A stretch of DNA of 64,000 nucleotides from Stenotrophomonas sp. VV52 (GTDB taxonomy: Bacteria; Pseudomonadota; Gammaproteobacteria; Xanthomonadales; Xanthomonadaceae): the NCBI RefSeq assembly GCF_002893095.1, contig NZ_PKQQ01000003.1:124001-188000 (forward strand), written 5' to 3'. A model generated the notes under the pieces. The model ran no database searches, was not told where the DNA came from, and saw only the letters and a program-made list of their open reading frames with translations. The translations under genes were made by a program, and so were the position numbers. Positions within the stretch are counted from its first letter, which is position 1; the number at the start of each line of letters is the position of its first letter. Shown here one piece after another: positions 1 to 10,503 of this stretch.

Positions 1-939
1 AGCGGCTTCGTGCGCCTGCCCGACAGCCTGGCCCGTGAGAAGACGTTCGAGCTGATCGGCTCCGACAAGACCTACACGGACTTCCTGCCGAGCTTCAACA
101 TCGCCTGGGACATCACCGACAACCTGGTGCTGCGTGGCGCCGCGTCCAAGGTGATCGCACGTCCGAGCTATACCAGCATCGCCGCGCCGGGCGCACTGAG
201 CTACTTCAGCGCCGAGTATGTCAACGACCGCCGCGTCGCCGGTGGCGCGCCGCAGGAAGGCTGGCAGGGCCACGGCAGCAACAAGGACCTGGAACCGTTC
301 GAGGCAACCCAGTTCGACGTCGGCCTGGAGTGGTACTTCCAGCCGGGTGCCGTGGCGGGTATCGGCCTGTTCCGCAAGAACGTGGACAACTTCACCGTGC
401 CGGTCGTGCGTGACGTGCAGATGGTGATCGGCGGCGAGTCGGTCACCGTGCAGGACTACGAGACCCAGGCCAACGGCCGTGACGGCGTGTCGCAGGGCGT
501 GGAACTGTATGGCCAGTACACCTTCGACTTCGGTCTGGGCGTGCAGGCCAACTACACCTACAACGACACCAACCTGGCTTCGATCGTGCTCGACGGCGAG
601 AACATCGGCGCATCGCCGCTGGTCGGCAGCGCCAAGAACCAGGCCAACTTCACCGTGTTCTACGAGAACGACTCGTTCCTGGCGCGCGCCTCGTACAACC
701 GCCGTGGCGAAGTGGTCGGTGGCTTGAATGGCGGCATGACCGAGTACACCGAGCCGTACGCACAGCTCGACCTCAATGTGGCCTACAACTTCACCGACGC
801 GCTGACCTTCACCGCTTCGGTCCTGAACGCCACCAAGGAAGAGCAGCGCATCCACCTCGGCAACGACACCGATGCCCGCCTGATCTCCAGCCTGTACTCC
901 GGCCGCCAGCTGTACTTCGGCGCGACCTACAAGTTCTAA
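1..939 (+). CDS. TonB-dependent receptor, C-terminal part (5' truncated by window)
   Basis: The reading frame is open from the first base and ends with TAA at 937-939, so about 312 residues of the 3' end are present. The protein ends in an aromatic-rich beta-strand finishing YKF, typical of outer-membrane barrels. Alternating strands such as YGQYTFDFGLGVQANYTYND and the final ASVLNATKEEQRIHLG segment match the last third of the 22-stranded barrel of TonB-dependent receptors of the long xanthomonad type. It would take up a ligand across the outer membrane using TonB energy. The plug domain lies outside the window, so the substrate cannot be inferred. Two hairpins follow the stop codon, the second with a T run. 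Confidence 0.9.
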   Translation, partial: SGFVRLPDSLAREKTFELIGSDKTYTDFLPSFNIAWDITDNLVLRGAASKVIARPSYTSIAAPGALSYFSAEYVNDRRVAGGAPQEGWQGHGSNKDLEPFEATQFDVGLEWYFQPGAVAGIGLFRKNVDNFTVPVVRDVQMVIGGESVTVQDYETQANGRDGVSQGVELYGQYTFDFGLGVQANYTYNDTNLASIVLDGENIGASPLVGSAKNQANFTVFYENDSFLARASYNRRGEVVGGLNGGMTEYTEPYAQLDLNVAYNFTDALTFTASVLNATKEEQRIHLGNDTDARLISSLYSGRQLYFGATYKF

Positions 940-948
940 GCACCACCT

Positions 949-1021
949 GCCCTCGCCTCACCGGCGAGGGCAACGTTCCTCCACGACAGTCAGGCTGGTA
1001 CAGATGGCTGTCGTTTTTTTT
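949..1021 (+). terminator. Double hairpin terminator of the TonB-dependent receptor gene
   Basis: The first hairpin has a 9-bp stem, GCCCTCGCC / GGCGAGGGC (949-957 and 963-971). The second has a 7-bp stem, ACGACAG / CTGTCGT (983-989 and 1008-1014), followed directly by eight T residues. The second is a Rho-independent terminator reading on the plus strand; it separates the receptor from the convergent cutC. Confidence 0.8.
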
Positions 1022-1054
1022 GCGTCGTGACACGCCATGCGTGTCAGCGCCAAC

Positions 1055-1795
1055 TCACCGCACCGCCAGATCCAGGGCGAAACGCAATGTCGCCACCGTC
1101 GCGGCGTCGGTCTGCACCCAATCGTTGTCCAACCCGCGAAGATCCGCATTGCGGAACCGCATGCCCGAAACGCGGTCCGCCTTCGCAGACGCATGCAGCT
1201 CCCGGCAACCCGTGGCAGACGCAATCGCGGCGATGTTGTCCGGCGTGATGCCCGCACCGGCCATCACCGACAATCGACTACCGGCCTGCGCGACCAGCCG
1301 GGCCAGCATTTCGCTGCCCTGCCCTGCGCTCGCCTGCCCACCAGAGCTCAGTACACGCTGGGACCCCAGCTCCACGACCTGCTCCAACGCTTCGGGCAGG
1401 TCACGCGCGGCATCGAAGGCGCGGTGAAACGTGATGCCCAGTGGGCCGGCTGCGGCCACCAGTTCGCGGCACAGCGGCATGTCCACGGCGCCGTCCGCAT
1501 CCAACGCCCCGATCACGACGCCGTCGCAGCCCAGCTGCCGGCAGTTGGCGATATCGCGGAGCATCAGCTCTGTTTCCAACGCGTCGTAGTGGAAATCGCC
1601 CGGTCGCGGCCGGATCAACACGAACAGCGGAATGCGCAGGCGTTCGCGTGCGACAGCAATGCTGGCGTAGGACGGCGTGGTGCCGCCCTCGCCGAGGTTG
1701 TCGAAGAGTTCGACCCGATCCGCCCCGCCGGCCTGCGCGGCCAGTGCCGAGGCCACCGAGTTCGAGGCGATCTCCAGCACGTGGCGGGCGGCCAT
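1055..1795 (-). CDS. cutC: CutC family protein (copper homeostasis protein CutC)
   Basis: A 246-residue TIM-barrel protein. The N-terminal EIASNSVASALAAQAGGADR, then LIRPRPGDFHY, ITFHRAFDA and LSSGGQ are the family signatures. CutC was named for copper tolerance in E. coli, but its biochemical role is unsettled. The frame is open upstream, but the ATG at 1795 starts the conserved domain. It overlaps the stop codon of the preceding gene by one base (TGATG), which points to translational coupling with the glycosylasparaginase gene. Confidence 0.9.
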   Translation of the reverse strand: MAARHVLEIASNSVASALAAQAGGADRVELFDNLGEGGTTPSYASIAVARERLRIPLFVLIRPRPGDFHYDALETELMLRDIANCRQLGCDGVVIGALDADGAVDMPLCRELVAAAGPLGITFHRAFDAARDLPEALEQVVELGSQRVLSSGGQASAGQGSEMLARLVAQAGSRLSVMAGAGITPDNIAAIASATGCRELHASAKADRVSGMRFRNADLRGLDNDWVQTDAATVATLRFALDLAVR

Positions 1796-2793
1796 CAGGT
1801 CTGCCCGGTGGTATAGACCGACGCCGAGTCGCGCAGGTCGTCCTGGCGGTCCTTGTCGCAGACCGCGTAGACGAAGCCGCGATGGAGGGCGTACGCGCCG
1901 ACTTCGCCGTTGCGGTCCAGCGCCAGGAAACACACCTGCAGCGTCTTGCTCGCCTCGGGGCGCTTGCGCACCACGCGCGCGATGGCCTCGCGGCAGGCCT
2001 CGGCCGGGGAACGGCCCTGGCGCATCAGTTCCACCACCAGGAACGAGGCCGCGTTGCGGATCATTTCCTCACCCACGCCCGACGCCGTAGCCGCGCCCAC
2101 TTCATTGTCCACGTACAAACCGGCGCCGATGATCGGGCTGTCGCCGACCCGGCCGTGCAGCTTCCAGGCCATGCCGCTGGTGGTGCAGGCACCGGCCAGC
2201 TGGCCGTGCGCGTCGATGGCCAGCATGCCCAGCGTATCGTGGTTGCTGCTGTCGCCCGGGCGCATTCGCCGCTCGGCATTGATCTCGGGCGTGTACTGCG
2301 CGGTCTTCAACCATTCGCGCCACGCCTTTTCGGCGGCGGGGGTCAGCAGTTTCTCGCGCGGGAAGCCCTGCTGCACGGCAAACTGCTGCGCGCCCTCGCC
2401 CACCAACATCACGTGCGGGGTCTGTTCCATCACTTTGCGTGCGACCGAGACCGGATGCAGGATGTCGGTCAGCGCTGCCACCGAGCCACAGCGGCCGTCG
2501 CCGGCCATGATGCTGGCGTCCAGGCTGAGGATGCCGTCGCGGTCTGGATTGCCGCAGCGGCCCACCGTCGGATTGCACAACTCGCTTTCAGCCCAGCGTG
2601 CACCGGTTTCCACTGCGTCCAGCGCGCTGCCGCCAGTCGAAAGCACTTTCCACGCGGCCTGGTTGGCACCCACACCGAAGTCCCAAGTGGAGACTACCCG
2701 GGCACGACCGTTGCTGCTGGCCTGCACTTTCGGAAACGCCATCACGCCTGCGGCCAATGCACCGGCCTGGAGAAACTGCCTACGATCTGTCAC
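1795..2793 (-). CDS. N4-(beta-N-acetylglucosaminyl)-L-asparaginase (glycosylasparaginase), exported
   Basis: A 332-residue Ntn-hydrolase. The N-terminus [16 protein letters not shown] has a twin-arginine-like RR followed by a hydrophobic stretch, suggesting Tat export. The HDTLGM motif around residue 175 contains the threonine that becomes the N-terminal nucleophile after autoproteolysis. GRVGDSPIIGAGLY is the conserved substrate-binding region. The enzyme cleaves the GlcNAc-Asn bond of N-glycan remnants. Its position next to a glucokinase gene and downstream of a TonB-dependent receptor suggests a glycan-scavenging locus; that link is inferred. Confidence 0.88.
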   Translation of the reverse strand: MTDRRQFLQAGALAAGVMAFPKVQASSNGRARVVSTWDFGVGANQAAWKVLSTGGSALDAVETGARWAESELCNPTVGRCGNPDRDGILSLDASIMAGDGRCGSVAALTDILHPVSVARKVMEQTPHVMLVGEGAQQFAVQQGFPREKLLTPAAEKAWREWLKTAQYTPEINAERRMRPGDSSNHDTLGMLAIDAHGQLAGACTTSGMAWKLHGRVGDSPIIGAGLYVDNEVGAATASGVGEEMIRNAASFLVVELMRQGRSPAEACREAIARVVRKRPEASKTLQVCFLALDRNGEVGAYALHRGFVYAVCDKDRQDDLRDSASVYTTGQT

Positions 2794-2817
2794 GTGCTGC
2801 TCCCCCGGAATTGAATG

Positions 2818-3849
2818 CTATGCGGCCGCGCGGCGGTTCTCGGCGTGCCATACCGCCGCACCGACCACGCCCAGCTCGCCATGTTCGACCCGCCACACCG
2901 GCACCTGTTCCAGCACCCGGCGCATCACGCCCTTGGCCAGGAACCGGCTGCGGAAGTGACCGTCATCGATGAACCGTGCAACGTGGCCGGAAATGCCACC
3001 GGCCAGGTACACCGAGCGCGCCCCGAAGGTCGCCGCCAGGTCGCCGGCCAGGCTGCCCAGCCAGCCGCAGAACACCTCCAGTGTTTCCACGGCCAACGCG
3101 TCGTCGCCCGCCAGTGCGGCGCCGATCAATGCCTCGGTGGTGGTCCACTGCGGTGCCACGCCACGGATCGCACACAGGCTGGGATACAGGTTCATCAACC
3201 CGCTGCCGGACAGGATGCGTTCGTTGTCCACGTGTTCCCAGCGTTGCAGCATCTGCTGGAGCACCTGCAGTTCGAGTGCGGTGACCGCACCGAGTGCGGC
3301 GTGCCCGGCTTCGCTGGCCAGCACCGCGCCTGCGCCGGCTTCGAAACGCAGCGCCGCGCCCAGCCCGGTGCCCGGGCCCAGCACCAGTGCCGGCCAACGG
3401 CTGCCTGCATCGGATTCGCCGTTCAACGCCACCAGCGTGTCGGCGGCCACATGCGGGATCGCGTAGGCAACGGCTTCGAAATCGTTGATCAAATCGAGCG
3501 AGGCGAGCCCGGCGTCGCGGCGCGTCGCGGCTACGGATACCGGCCACGGCAGGTTGGTGTTGACCAGGTGGTCGCCTTCGAGCAGGCCGGCGATGGCGAC
3601 GACGGCGGTCGCCGGGGCACTGTCCTGTGAAGCACGGAACGCAGCAAGGATGCTCGCCAGGCTGGCGAATTCCGCACAGGCGTAGCGACGCAGGTTACGG
3701 ATTCGCGGTGCGTGGCCGGCTACGGTCTCGGCCACTGCCAGGCGCGCGTAGGTTCCGCCGACGTCGGCGACGATCAGGGTATCGCCTTGGAAACCGGGGC
3801 GTGGCGGTTGAGCCGCATGGGCGTCGGGAAACGGTGTTGCAACGCTCAC
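2818..3849 (-). CDS. glk: Glucokinase (Glk family)
   Basis: A 343-residue sugar kinase of the bacterial Glk (non-ROK) family. Visible motifs are the phosphate-1 loop DVGGTYARLA, the NDFEAVAYA segment with the catalytic Asp, GPGTGLGAAL (phosphate-2) and EAGH. It phosphorylates cytosolic glucose with ATP. The frame stays open up to 4014, but that region overlaps the next gene's 3' end. A GTG at 3849 is preceded by AAGG about 8 bases upstream and is the better start. It lies directly downstream of the phosphoesterase gene. Confidence 0.88.
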   Translation of the reverse strand: MSVATPFPDAHAAQPPRPGFQGDTLIVADVGGTYARLAVAETVAGHAPRIRNLRRYACAEFASLASILAAFRASQDSAPATAVVAIAGLLEGDHLVNTNLPWPVSVAATRRDAGLASLDLINDFEAVAYAIPHVAADTLVALNGESDAGSRWPALVLGPGTGLGAALRFEAGAGAVLASEAGHAALGAVTALELQVLQQMLQRWEHVDNERILSGSGLMNLYPSLCAIRGVAPQWTTTEALIGAALAGDDALAVETLEVFCGWLGSLAGDLAATFGARSVYLAGGISGHVARFIDDGHFRSRFLAKGVMRRVLEQVPVWRVEHGELGVVGAAVWHAENRRAAA

Positions 3850-3943
3850 GCGCAGGCCTTGGATTGATTCGATCGCATCGGCGGATTTTCGGTGATCGGT
3901 TCGGGTTTGCAAAGCTGGTTTTGCCGTACCCGGGCGTACGGCA

Positions 3944-5542
3944 TCAGGGTTTGGCGGTCTGCAGGCGGTAGGTGGTGCTGGCCGTTGCGGTGGGGCCGTC
4001 GGCGTGGACGGCACGCACGTCCACCTTGTGGTCGCCGATGGCCAGGTCGGTCGGCAGCGCGCCGCGCCACAGGTGCGTGGACGGCGTGGCTTCCGGCGAG
4101 CGGTCGAAACCGCGCAGGCGCTCGGCGGTGTCGTCGGCGACGTTCTCGAGCAGCACGCGCGGGTCCGGCTGCTCCACCCGCTTCATCGGCTGCCATGTGC
4201 CATCATCCACGCGGAATTCGACCACCGTGTCGGCCTGGCCCATGAACACATTGGCGAACACGCCCCAGGCCGGGTAGGCGCCTTTGCGCAGCACTTTCGG
4301 CGCATGCAGCGCGATCTGGTAGTCGTCCGGCGCGCGCGCCACGTAATAGCGCAGGCCGTACTCGCCGCCCGGCTGCACCGAGAGCACGGCATACCCGTTC
4401 GGGGTGCCGTCGCTCATGGTGGCATCGGGAATGCCGGCGCTGTCCTTTACGCCGGACCAGAACGCGCCACAGGCCGCGCCCACGTTGTACTCGTGCAGCG
4501 GCCGGCTGCCTTTCCAGCCTTCGGCTTCGCCGTGGTAATAGTGCTGCTGGGTGTGGCTGTGGCCGCTGAGTACAAGTACATGCGGGAAATCCTTGAGCAG
4601 CGCGAACAGACGGGTGCGGTCGGCGTGGCGGAAGGTCTCGCGGCCGGGTGCGGCATCGAACAGCGGGATGTGCATGCCCAGCACCAGCAGGCGGTCGCGC
4701 GGCAGGCCCTTGAGGTAATTGGCCAGGAAGGTGAACTGGTCCGGGCGTAGGCCGCCTACATACTTCGGCTTGGCGGTCGGGTCGTAGACCACGTCGTCGA
4801 GGAACACGAAACTGGCGCCGCCCTCCTCCACCGCGTAGGTGTCCGGACCATACACCGCACGCCAGCTGTCCAGCGAATGGCGGTCGTCGCCGGCATCCAT
4901 GTCCAGGTCGTGGTTGCCCGGCACATGGAACCACGGCACCTGCAGCTGCGCGGTGGCCTTGTTGATCTCCGGATACAGGGAGAGGTCGTCGTTGACGATG
5001 TCGCCCAGGGTCGTGCCCAGGCGCGCCGGGTGCTTGCCGATGATCGGCTCGACGATCGCACGATGGTAGTAGCCTACATCCTGGCGGCTGGCGGTCTGCG
5101 AGTCGGTGAACACCAGCATTTCAAAGCCGGAACGCGCGGCGTCGGCATCCTTGGCCGGCTCCAGCGCGAAGTCCCAGTTGCGCACGTTGCCGCCGGTGGC
5201 GGCGATGCCGTCGTACTTCAGCCGCGGCGAGCCCTGCGGCGCGTAGTGCCGCCAGTAGCTGGGCATGCCATTGGCCGCGACCGGGAACTGGAACTCGTCG
5301 GGCTTGATCACGAACACGGTCTGGCCGTCGCGGATCGGCAGGCTGTAGCTGCCGTCGGCGGCGGTGCGCACGATCGCCTCGCCGTTGGAGACCTGCACCC
5401 CCGCCAGCGCGGGGTCGGTGGGACCGCGGCCGGGCTTGCCGTCGCGCTCCTGGTAGACCTTGCCGGTCACGGTGGCCTCGCTGGCCCAGGCAGGTGCGGA
5501 CATCAACAGCAGGCAGGCCAGCCAGGCAGCAGTGCGGGTCAT
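3944..5542 (-). CDS. Secreted calcineurin-like metallophosphoesterase with N- and C-terminal accessory domains
   Basis: About 532 residues. A signal peptide (MTRTAAWLACLLLMSAPAWA) fixes the ATG at 5542, although the frame is open to 5587. Residues 20-130 form a carboxypeptidase-regulatory-like beta domain (GVQVSNGEAIVRTAADGSYS). The catalytic core follows, with GNHD and GHSHTQQH metal-binding motifs; the first motif is FTDSQ instead of the classical DxH, as in relatives with N- and C-terminal metallophos domains. A beta-rich C-terminal domain ends the protein. The substrate is unknown; a periplasmic phosphodiester hydrolase is likely. Confidence 0.85.
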   Translation of the reverse strand: MTRTAAWLACLLLMSAPAWASEATVTGKVYQERDGKPGRGPTDPALAGVQVSNGEAIVRTAADGSYSLPIRDGQTVFVIKPDEFQFPVAANGMPSYWRHYAPQGSPRLKYDGIAATGGNVRNWDFALEPAKDADAARSGFEMLVFTDSQTASRQDVGYYHRAIVEPIIGKHPARLGTTLGDIVNDDLSLYPEINKATAQLQVPWFHVPGNHDLDMDAGDDRHSLDSWRAVYGPDTYAVEEGGASFVFLDDVVYDPTAKPKYVGGLRPDQFTFLANYLKGLPRDRLLVLGMHIPLFDAAPGRETFRHADRTRLFALLKDFPHVLVLSGHSHTQQHYYHGEAEGWKGSRPLHEYNVGAACGAFWSGVKDSAGIPDATMSDGTPNGYAVLSVQPGGEYGLRYYVARAPDDYQIALHAPKVLRKGAYPAWGVFANVFMGQADTVVEFRVDDGTWQPMKRVEQPDPRVLLENVADDTAERLRGFDRSPEATPSTHLWRGALPTDLAIGDHKVDVRAVHADGPTATASTTYRLQTAKP

Positions 5543-5631
5543 CGAGGCGTTCCGTAGGAGGTGGGCAAGTGTAAAGCCGCACATCATCGCTGGTGGTCCG
5601 TTTCAGCAGCGTTAAATGGCGGCCGCCGCAC

Positions 5632-6255
5632 TCATTTCGCGTGGCGGGCCACCAGCACCTCGACCGCGTCCTGCAGCGACAGGCCACGGGCACGCAGCAG
5701 CACGGTCAGGTGGAACAGCAGGTCGGCCGACTCCCCCAGCAACGCGGCATCGTCCTGGACCACGCCGGCCAGCGCGGTTTCCACGCCTTCCTCGCCCACC
5801 TTCTGCGCGATCCGGCGGATGCCCTGCTCGAACAGCGAGGTGGTGTAGCTGTTGTCCGGGCGCTGTTGTTCGCGCTCGCGCACCAGTGCGTCCAGTCGGC
5901 CCAGGAAATTGCCCGGCGCCTGGGCGAAGCAGCTTTCGCTGCCGGTGTGGCAGGTGGGCCCGGCCGGCCGGGCACTGACCAGCAGGGTGTCGCGGTCGCA
6001 GTCCACGCGCACCGCCACCACCGCCAGCACGTTGCCGGACGACTCGCCCTTGGTCCACAGCCGCTGTTTGCTGCGGCTGTAGAAGGTCATGTGCCCGGTT
6101 TCCAGAGTCAACGCCAGCGACTCGGCAGTGGCGTAGCCCAGCATCAGTACTGCCAGGCTGTCGGCGTCCTGCACCACCACCGGCAACAGGCCGTCGCCCT
6201 TGGCCCAGTCCAGGGTGTCCAGGGCCTCGCGGGAGGGCAACACTTCAATAGACAT
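5632..6255 (-). CDS. hisI: Bifunctional phosphoribosyl-AMP cyclohydrolase / phosphoribosyl-ATP pyrophosphatase
   Basis: A 207-residue HisIE fusion. The N-terminal half has the cyclohydrolase features ([19 protein letters not shown] and cysteines in VDCDRD and GPTCHTG that bind zinc). The C-terminal half (from about residue 110) is the pyrophosphatase with [10 protein letters not shown] and the [13 protein letters not shown] helix. It performs the second and third steps of histidine synthesis. It is the last gene of the operon; its start overlaps hisF by 11 bases. Confidence 0.96.
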   Translation of the reverse strand: MSIEVLPSREALDTLDWAKGDGLLPVVVQDADSLAVLMLGYATAESLALTLETGHMTFYSRSKQRLWTKGESSGNVLAVVAVRVDCDRDTLLVSARPAGPTCHTGSESCFAQAPGNFLGRLDALVREREQQRPDNSYTTSLFEQGIRRIAQKVGEEGVETALAGVVQDDAALLGESADLLFHLTVLLRARGLSLQDAVEVLVARHAK

Positions 6256-7021
6256 CTCGAACCTCGATCTGCTGCGTGCGCAGGAACTGCTTCAGCGCGG
6301 GAATGGCGATGGCGCCGCTGTGGAAGACGCTGGCGGCGAGCGCGCCGTCGACATCGGCCTGGTCGAACACATCGGCGAAGTGCTGCATCTCGCCGGCGCC
6401 GCCGGAGGCGATCAGGGGCACGTGGCAGGCGTCGCGCGCCTGGCGCAGCTGCTCGACGTCGTAGCCACGGCGCACGCCGTCACTGTCCATGCAGTTCAGC
6501 ACGATCTCGCCGGCACCCCGGCGCTGCACTTCGCGTACCCAGTCCAGCGTGCGCACCGCGACGGCCTGGGTCTTGTCCGGGTCGCCGCTGAAACGGCGCA
6601 CCCGCCATTGCCCGTCGGCTTCGCGCACCGAGTCGATGCCGACCACCACGCATTGCACGCCGAACTCGTCGGCCAGCTCGGTGATCAGCTCCGGCCGACC
6701 CAGCGCCGGGGAGTTGATCGAAATCTTGTCGGCGCCGGAAAACAGCACGCGGCGTGCGGTCTCGACGCTGTCGATGCCACCGGCCACGCAGAACGGAATG
6801 TCGATCAGGCGCGCGATGCGCTCGATCCAGGCCACATCCACCGAACGCGCTTCCGGGCTGGCCCCGATGTCGTAGAACACCAGCTCGTCGGCGCCCTGGT
6901 CGCGGTAGCGCTGCGACAGCTCGACGATGTCGCCCATGTCCACATGGTCGCGGAAGCGCACGCCCTTGACCACGCGGCCGTCGCGCACGTCCAGGCAGGG
7001 AATGATGCGACGGCTCAACAT
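6245..7021 (-). CDS. hisF: Imidazole glycerol phosphate synthase subunit HisF (cyclase)
   Basis: A 258-residue TIM-barrel beginning [20 protein letters not shown], the HisF hallmark with the catalytic Asp, and containing VVVGID and LIASGGAG. With HisH it converts PRFAR and glutamine-derived ammonia into imidazole glycerol phosphate and AICAR. The frame is open further upstream, but that part is the hisA gene in another frame. The ATG at 7021 overlaps hisA by 7 bases. Confidence 0.97.
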   Translation of the reverse strand: MLSRRIIPCLDVRDGRVVKGVRFRDHVDMGDIVELSQRYRDQGADELVFYDIGASPEARSVDVAWIERIARLIDIPFCVAGGIDSVETARRVLFSGADKISINSPALGRPELITELADEFGVQCVVVGIDSVREADGQWRVRRFSGDPDKTQAVAVRTLDWVREVQRRGAGEIVLNCMDSDGVRRGYDVEQLRQARDACHVPLIASGGAGEMQHFADVFDQADVDGALAASVFHSGAIAIPALKQFLRTQQIEVRDVY

Positions 7022-7749
7022 GCCAGCGCCTCGCCCAGGTCCATGCGCTGTTCCAGCAGGGCCTTGCCCAGCACCGCACCGGCACAGCCCGCGGCGCGCG
7101 CGGCAGCCACGTCGGCCACGTCGCGCACGCCACCGGAGGCCTGGACCGCCACGCCCGGCAGGCGCGCGGTGAGGTGCCGGTACAGCTCCAGGTTCGGTCC
7201 GGCCAGCATGCCGTCGCGCGCGATGTCGGTGCACAGCAGGTGGCGCAGGCCGGCCTGCGCGTAGCGCTCGGCGAGTGCGTCCAGGGTCACCCCGGCGTTC
7301 TCTGTCCAGCCGTGTACCGGCAGCTGCCATTCGCCATCGGCGTCCTGGCGCGCATCCAGCGCGATGGTGATGCGCTCGGCGCCGAACGCTGCCAGCCAAC
7401 CGATCACCTGCTCCGGTTCGCGCACCGCCAGCGAGCCGACCACCACGCGGCTGGCGCCGGCATCGAGGATGCGCGCCACATCGTCGCGGCCACGGACGCC
7501 GCCACCGGTCTGCACCTGCAGGCCGGTGTTGGCGCGGATCGCTGCCAGCAGCGGTGCCAGGGTGTACCCCCCGGCGCGTGCGGCGTCGAGGTCGACCAGG
7601 TGCATCCAGCGTGCGCCCTGCGCCTCAAAGGCCTGGGCGCGCGGCAGCGGGTCGTCGCCGTAGTGGGTTTCCTGCGCATAGTCGCCCTGGCGCAGCCGCA
7701 CCACGCGGCCGCCACGGATATCCAGCGCGGGGTAGACGATGAAACTCAT
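7015..7749 (-). CDS. hisA: Phosphoribosylformimino-5-aminoimidazole carboxamide ribotide isomerase HisA
   Basis: A 244-residue TIM-barrel isomerase homologous to HisF. It starts [19 protein letters not shown] and contains [20 protein letters not shown] and the CTDIARDG segment with the second catalytic Asp. It converts ProFAR to PRFAR. Its start overlaps the stop of hisH by four bases (ATGA) and its end overlaps hisF, so translation is probably coupled. Confidence 0.97.
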   Translation of the reverse strand: MSFIVYPALDIRGGRVVRLRQGDYAQETHYGDDPLPRAQAFEAQGARWMHLVDLDAARAGGYTLAPLLAAIRANTGLQVQTGGGVRGRDDVARILDAGASRVVVGSLAVREPEQVIGWLAAFGAERITIALDARQDADGEWQLPVHGWTENAGVTLDALAERYAQAGLRHLLCTDIARDGMLAGPNLELYRHLTARLPGVAVQASGGVRDVADVAAARAAGCAGAVLGKALLEQRMDLGEALAC

Positions 7750-8348
7750 ACAGCGGTGTCCTCAAGGAAATTGCGCAGCATCAGCGCGCCGGTGTCGCCG
7801 GAACGCTCGGGGTGGAACTGGGCACCGAAGTACCGACCCTGCTCCACCATCGCGGTGAACAGCCCGCCGTGGTCGCAGGCGGCGACGGTGTGGGCGTTGA
7901 GCGGCGCGGCATAGCTGTGCACGAAGTAGGCGCTGGCACGCGCGGGGATGTCGCGCAGCAGCACCGATGGCTTCAACGGCAGCAGCCGGTTCCAGCCCAT
8001 GTGCGGCACGCGGATACCCGTGGCCGGCACCAGTTTGCGCACGGTGCCAGGGATCAGGCCCAGCGTTTCCACCCCGGCTTCTTCGGAATGCTCGAACAGC
8101 AGCTGCATGCCCAGGCAGATGCCCATCAGCGGCACCTGCAGGCGCCGCAGCGGTTCGACCAGCCCCTGCGCGTGCAGGCGCTGCATCGCCGGTTTCGCCG
8201 CGCCCACGCCCGGCAGGATCACCCGGCGCGCGCCGTGCAGGCCGTCCGCGTCGCGCACCAGCTGCACGTTCGCACCCAGCCGCTCCAGCGCGTAGCGCAC
8301 CGAACCCAGGTTGGCACCGCCGGCATCGATCAGCGCAACGTCGGTCAC
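7746..8348 (-). CDS. hisH: Imidazole glycerol phosphate synthase subunit HisH (glutaminase)
   Basis: A 200-residue class I glutamine amidotransferase. The nucleophile cysteine lies in [15 protein letters not shown]. Catalytic His and Glu lie in FHPERSGD near the C-terminus. [11 protein letters not shown] is the oxyanion strand. It supplies ammonia to HisF. Overlaps with hisB and hisA are four bases each. Confidence 0.97.
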   Translation of the reverse strand: MTDVALIDAGGANLGSVRYALERLGANVQLVRDADGLHGARRVILPGVGAAKPAMQRLHAQGLVEPLRRLQVPLMGICLGMQLLFEHSEEAGVETLGLIPGTVRKLVPATGIRVPHMGWNRLLPLKPSVLLRDIPARASAYFVHSYAAPLNAHTVAACDHGGLFTAMVEQGRYFGAQFHPERSGDTGALMLRNFLEDTAV

Positions 8349-9418
8349 AGCGCCCCCTTGGTACTGGGCAGCGCGGTGCCCTGGCGCGGCAGGGCCTGGC
8401 GCAGGGCCCGGGCCAGCGCCTTGAAGCAGGCCTCGACCTTGTGGTGGTCGTTATCGCCGCGCACGCTCAGGTGCAGGTTCAAGCCCGAGGCATCGCACAG
8501 CGAACGGAAGAAATGCGGCACCAGCTCGGTCGGCATGTCGCCGACGCGCTCGCGCTTGAACTCGCCTTCGAACACGAAGTACGGCCGGCCGCTGAAATCC
8601 AGCGCGGCGCTGGCCAGGGTTTCGTCCATCGGGAGAGTGAAGCCATAGCGGCCAATCCCGCGCTTGTCGCCCAGCGCTTCGCGCAGGGCCTGGCCGAGCG
8701 CCAGGCCGGTGTCTTCGATGGTGTGGTGTTCGTCGATATGCAGGTCGCCATCGGCCTGCACGCTCAGCGCGAAGCCGCCGTGCTTGCCGATCTGCTCCAG
8801 CATGTGGTCGAAGAACGGCAGGCCGGTGTGGGTCTGCGGTTCGGCGGTACGGTCGAGGTCCACCTCCACGCGGATGCGGGTTTCCTTGGTATTGCGCTGC
8901 ACGGTGGCGCGACGAGGCGCATCGGCGAGGTCGTGGGCGATGCCGTTCCAGTCCCATTCGCCGCCGAACTGCTCGGTACGCAACTGGAAACCGCGGATGT
9001 TCATGTTCTGCGCGAACTGGATGTCGGTGGGACGGTCGCCGACCATGGCCGAGCGCGCCCAGTCGATGCTGCGGTCCTGCAGGTACGGCAGCATCATGCC
9101 GATGCCGGGTTTGCGGGTGGGCGCGTTGTCGTGCGGCCAGGTGCCGTCGATGAGCACGTCACGGAACACGATGCCCTGGCTGGCAAAGATCTGCAGCATC
9201 AGGTCGTTGGGACCGTCGAAGGCGGCTTGCGGGTAGCCTTCGCTGCCGAGCCCGTCCTGGTTGCTGACGATGACGAACTGGTAGCCGGCATCGCGCAGCC
9301 TGAGCATCGCCGGGATCACATCGCGCACGAAGCGGATCTTCTCGTAGGCGTCGATCTGGAAGTCGGCGGGCTCTTCGATGAGGGTGCCGTCGCGGTCGAC
9401 GAACAGGATCGGTGTCAT
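8345..9418 (-). CDS. hisB: Bifunctional histidinol-phosphatase / imidazoleglycerol-phosphate dehydratase
   Basis: A 357-residue fusion. Residues 1-165 form a HAD phosphatase ([12 protein letters not shown] carries the DxD nucleophile; [11 protein letters not shown] is motif III). Residues 170-357 form the dehydratase ([28 protein letters not shown], and the mirrored [12 protein letters not shown] metal site). It performs steps 6 and 8 of the pathway. The fused gammaproteobacterial arrangement explains why no separate hisN is needed. Confidence 0.97.
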   Translation of the reverse strand: MTPILFVDRDGTLIEEPADFQIDAYEKIRFVRDVIPAMLRLRDAGYQFVIVSNQDGLGSEGYPQAAFDGPNDLMLQIFASQGIVFRDVLIDGTWPHDNAPTRKPGIGMMLPYLQDRSIDWARSAMVGDRPTDIQFAQNMNIRGFQLRTEQFGGEWDWNGIAHDLADAPRRATVQRNTKETRIRVEVDLDRTAEPQTHTGLPFFDHMLEQIGKHGGFALSVQADGDLHIDEHHTIEDTGLALGQALREALGDKRGIGRYGFTLPMDETLASAALDFSGRPYFVFEGEFKRERVGDMPTELVPHFFRSLCDASGLNLHLSVRGDNDHHKVEACFKALARALRQALPRQGTALPSTKGAL

Positions 9419-10503
9419 GCGGCGGCCCTCCGGGCGGTAAGTACCTGGAGCACACGGTCGTTCTGTTCCGGGCTGCCAATGGTGATGCGCAGTGCGTCGT
9501 GCAGTTGCGGGGCGGCGCGCTGGTCGCGGACGACCACGCCGGCGGCCAGCAGCGCGTCGAAGGCGGCCTGTGCGTCCTCGAAACGGGCAAGCAGGTAATT
9601 GCCCTGCGAGGGATAGGCGCGCAGCACGCCGGGGGCCTGCTGCAGGGCCTGGTACAGACGGTCACGCTCGGCCTTGACCTGCGCCACGCGCGCGTCGGTC
9701 ACGGCCAGCGCATCGGAGTCGAGCGCGGCCAGCGCCAGCGCGGTGCACGGCGCGGGCACCGGGTACGGCGCCTGGCAACGGCGCAGCACCTGGATCAGGG
9801 TCGGCGCCGCGATCAGGGTGCCGATACGGGCGGCGGCCAACGCATGCGCCTTGGACAGGGTGCGCAGCACCGCCACGTTGTCGTAGCGGGACAACAGGGT
9901 GGTCGCAGACGCCTGGTCGGCGTACTCGCCGTAGGCCTCGTCAACCACCACCAGTGCCCTGCCCTTCAGCGCCTGGGCGACGCGCTCGATGTCGCTCAAT
10001 GCAATGCTGCTGCCGGCCGGATTCGAGGGCGTGCACAGGAATACCAGCTTGGCGTTGCCTGACAGCGCGGCCGCAATGATGGCGTCGATGTCGGCGACCA
10101 ATGCGTCGCCGCTGTCGCACAGAGGGACCTCCAGCAGCGGCGCGTTCTGCAGGCGTGCGCAGACCGCGTACATGCCGAACACCGGTGGGGTGACCAGTAC
10201 CGCGTCGCGGCCGGGCTGGCACAGGGCGCGCACCAGCAGGTCGATGGCTTCGTCACTGCCGCGCCCGATCAGCAGCTGGTCTGCGCTGCAGCCATACAGC
10301 GCGGCGAGCTGCGTGCGCAGGGCCTGCGGCTGGGGTTCGGGATAGCGCCGTGCGATGCCCTGCGCGTCGGCCGGGTTGGACCAGGCCGATTCGTTGGCAT
10401 TGAGCCAGACATCGCCGACCAGCGCGCTGCTGCGCGCAGAGGAATAACCGGCGAATGCGCGCAGGTCGTCGCGCACCAGCGAAAGCACGGTGTCGGCGCT
10501 CAT
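9415..10503 (-). CDS. hisC: Histidinol-phosphate aminotransferase
   Basis: A 362-residue fold-type I PLP enzyme. Visible features are WLNANESAW near the N-terminus, [33 protein letters not shown] and the PLP lysine in [13 protein letters not shown]. It transaminates imidazole acetol phosphate. The reading frame is open upstream, but [14 protein letters not shown] at 10503 overlaps the hisD stop by four bases and is the natural start. Confidence 0.96.
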   Translation of the reverse strand: MSADTVLSLVRDDLRAFAGYSSARSSALVGDVWLNANESAWSNPADAQGIARRYPEPQPQALRTQLAALYGCSADQLLIGRGSDEAIDLLVRALCQPGRDAVLVTPPVFGMYAVCARLQNAPLLEVPLCDSGDALVADIDAIIAAALSGNAKLVFLCTPSNPAGSSIALSDIERVAQALKGRALVVVDEAYGEYADQASATTLLSRYDNVAVLRTLSKAHALAAARIGTLIAAPTLIQVLRRCQAPYPVPAPCTALALAALDSDALAVTDARVAQVKAERDRLYQALQQAPGVLRAYPSQGNYLLARFEDAQAAFDALLAAGVVVRDQRAAPQLHDALRITIGSPEQNDRVLQVLTARRAAA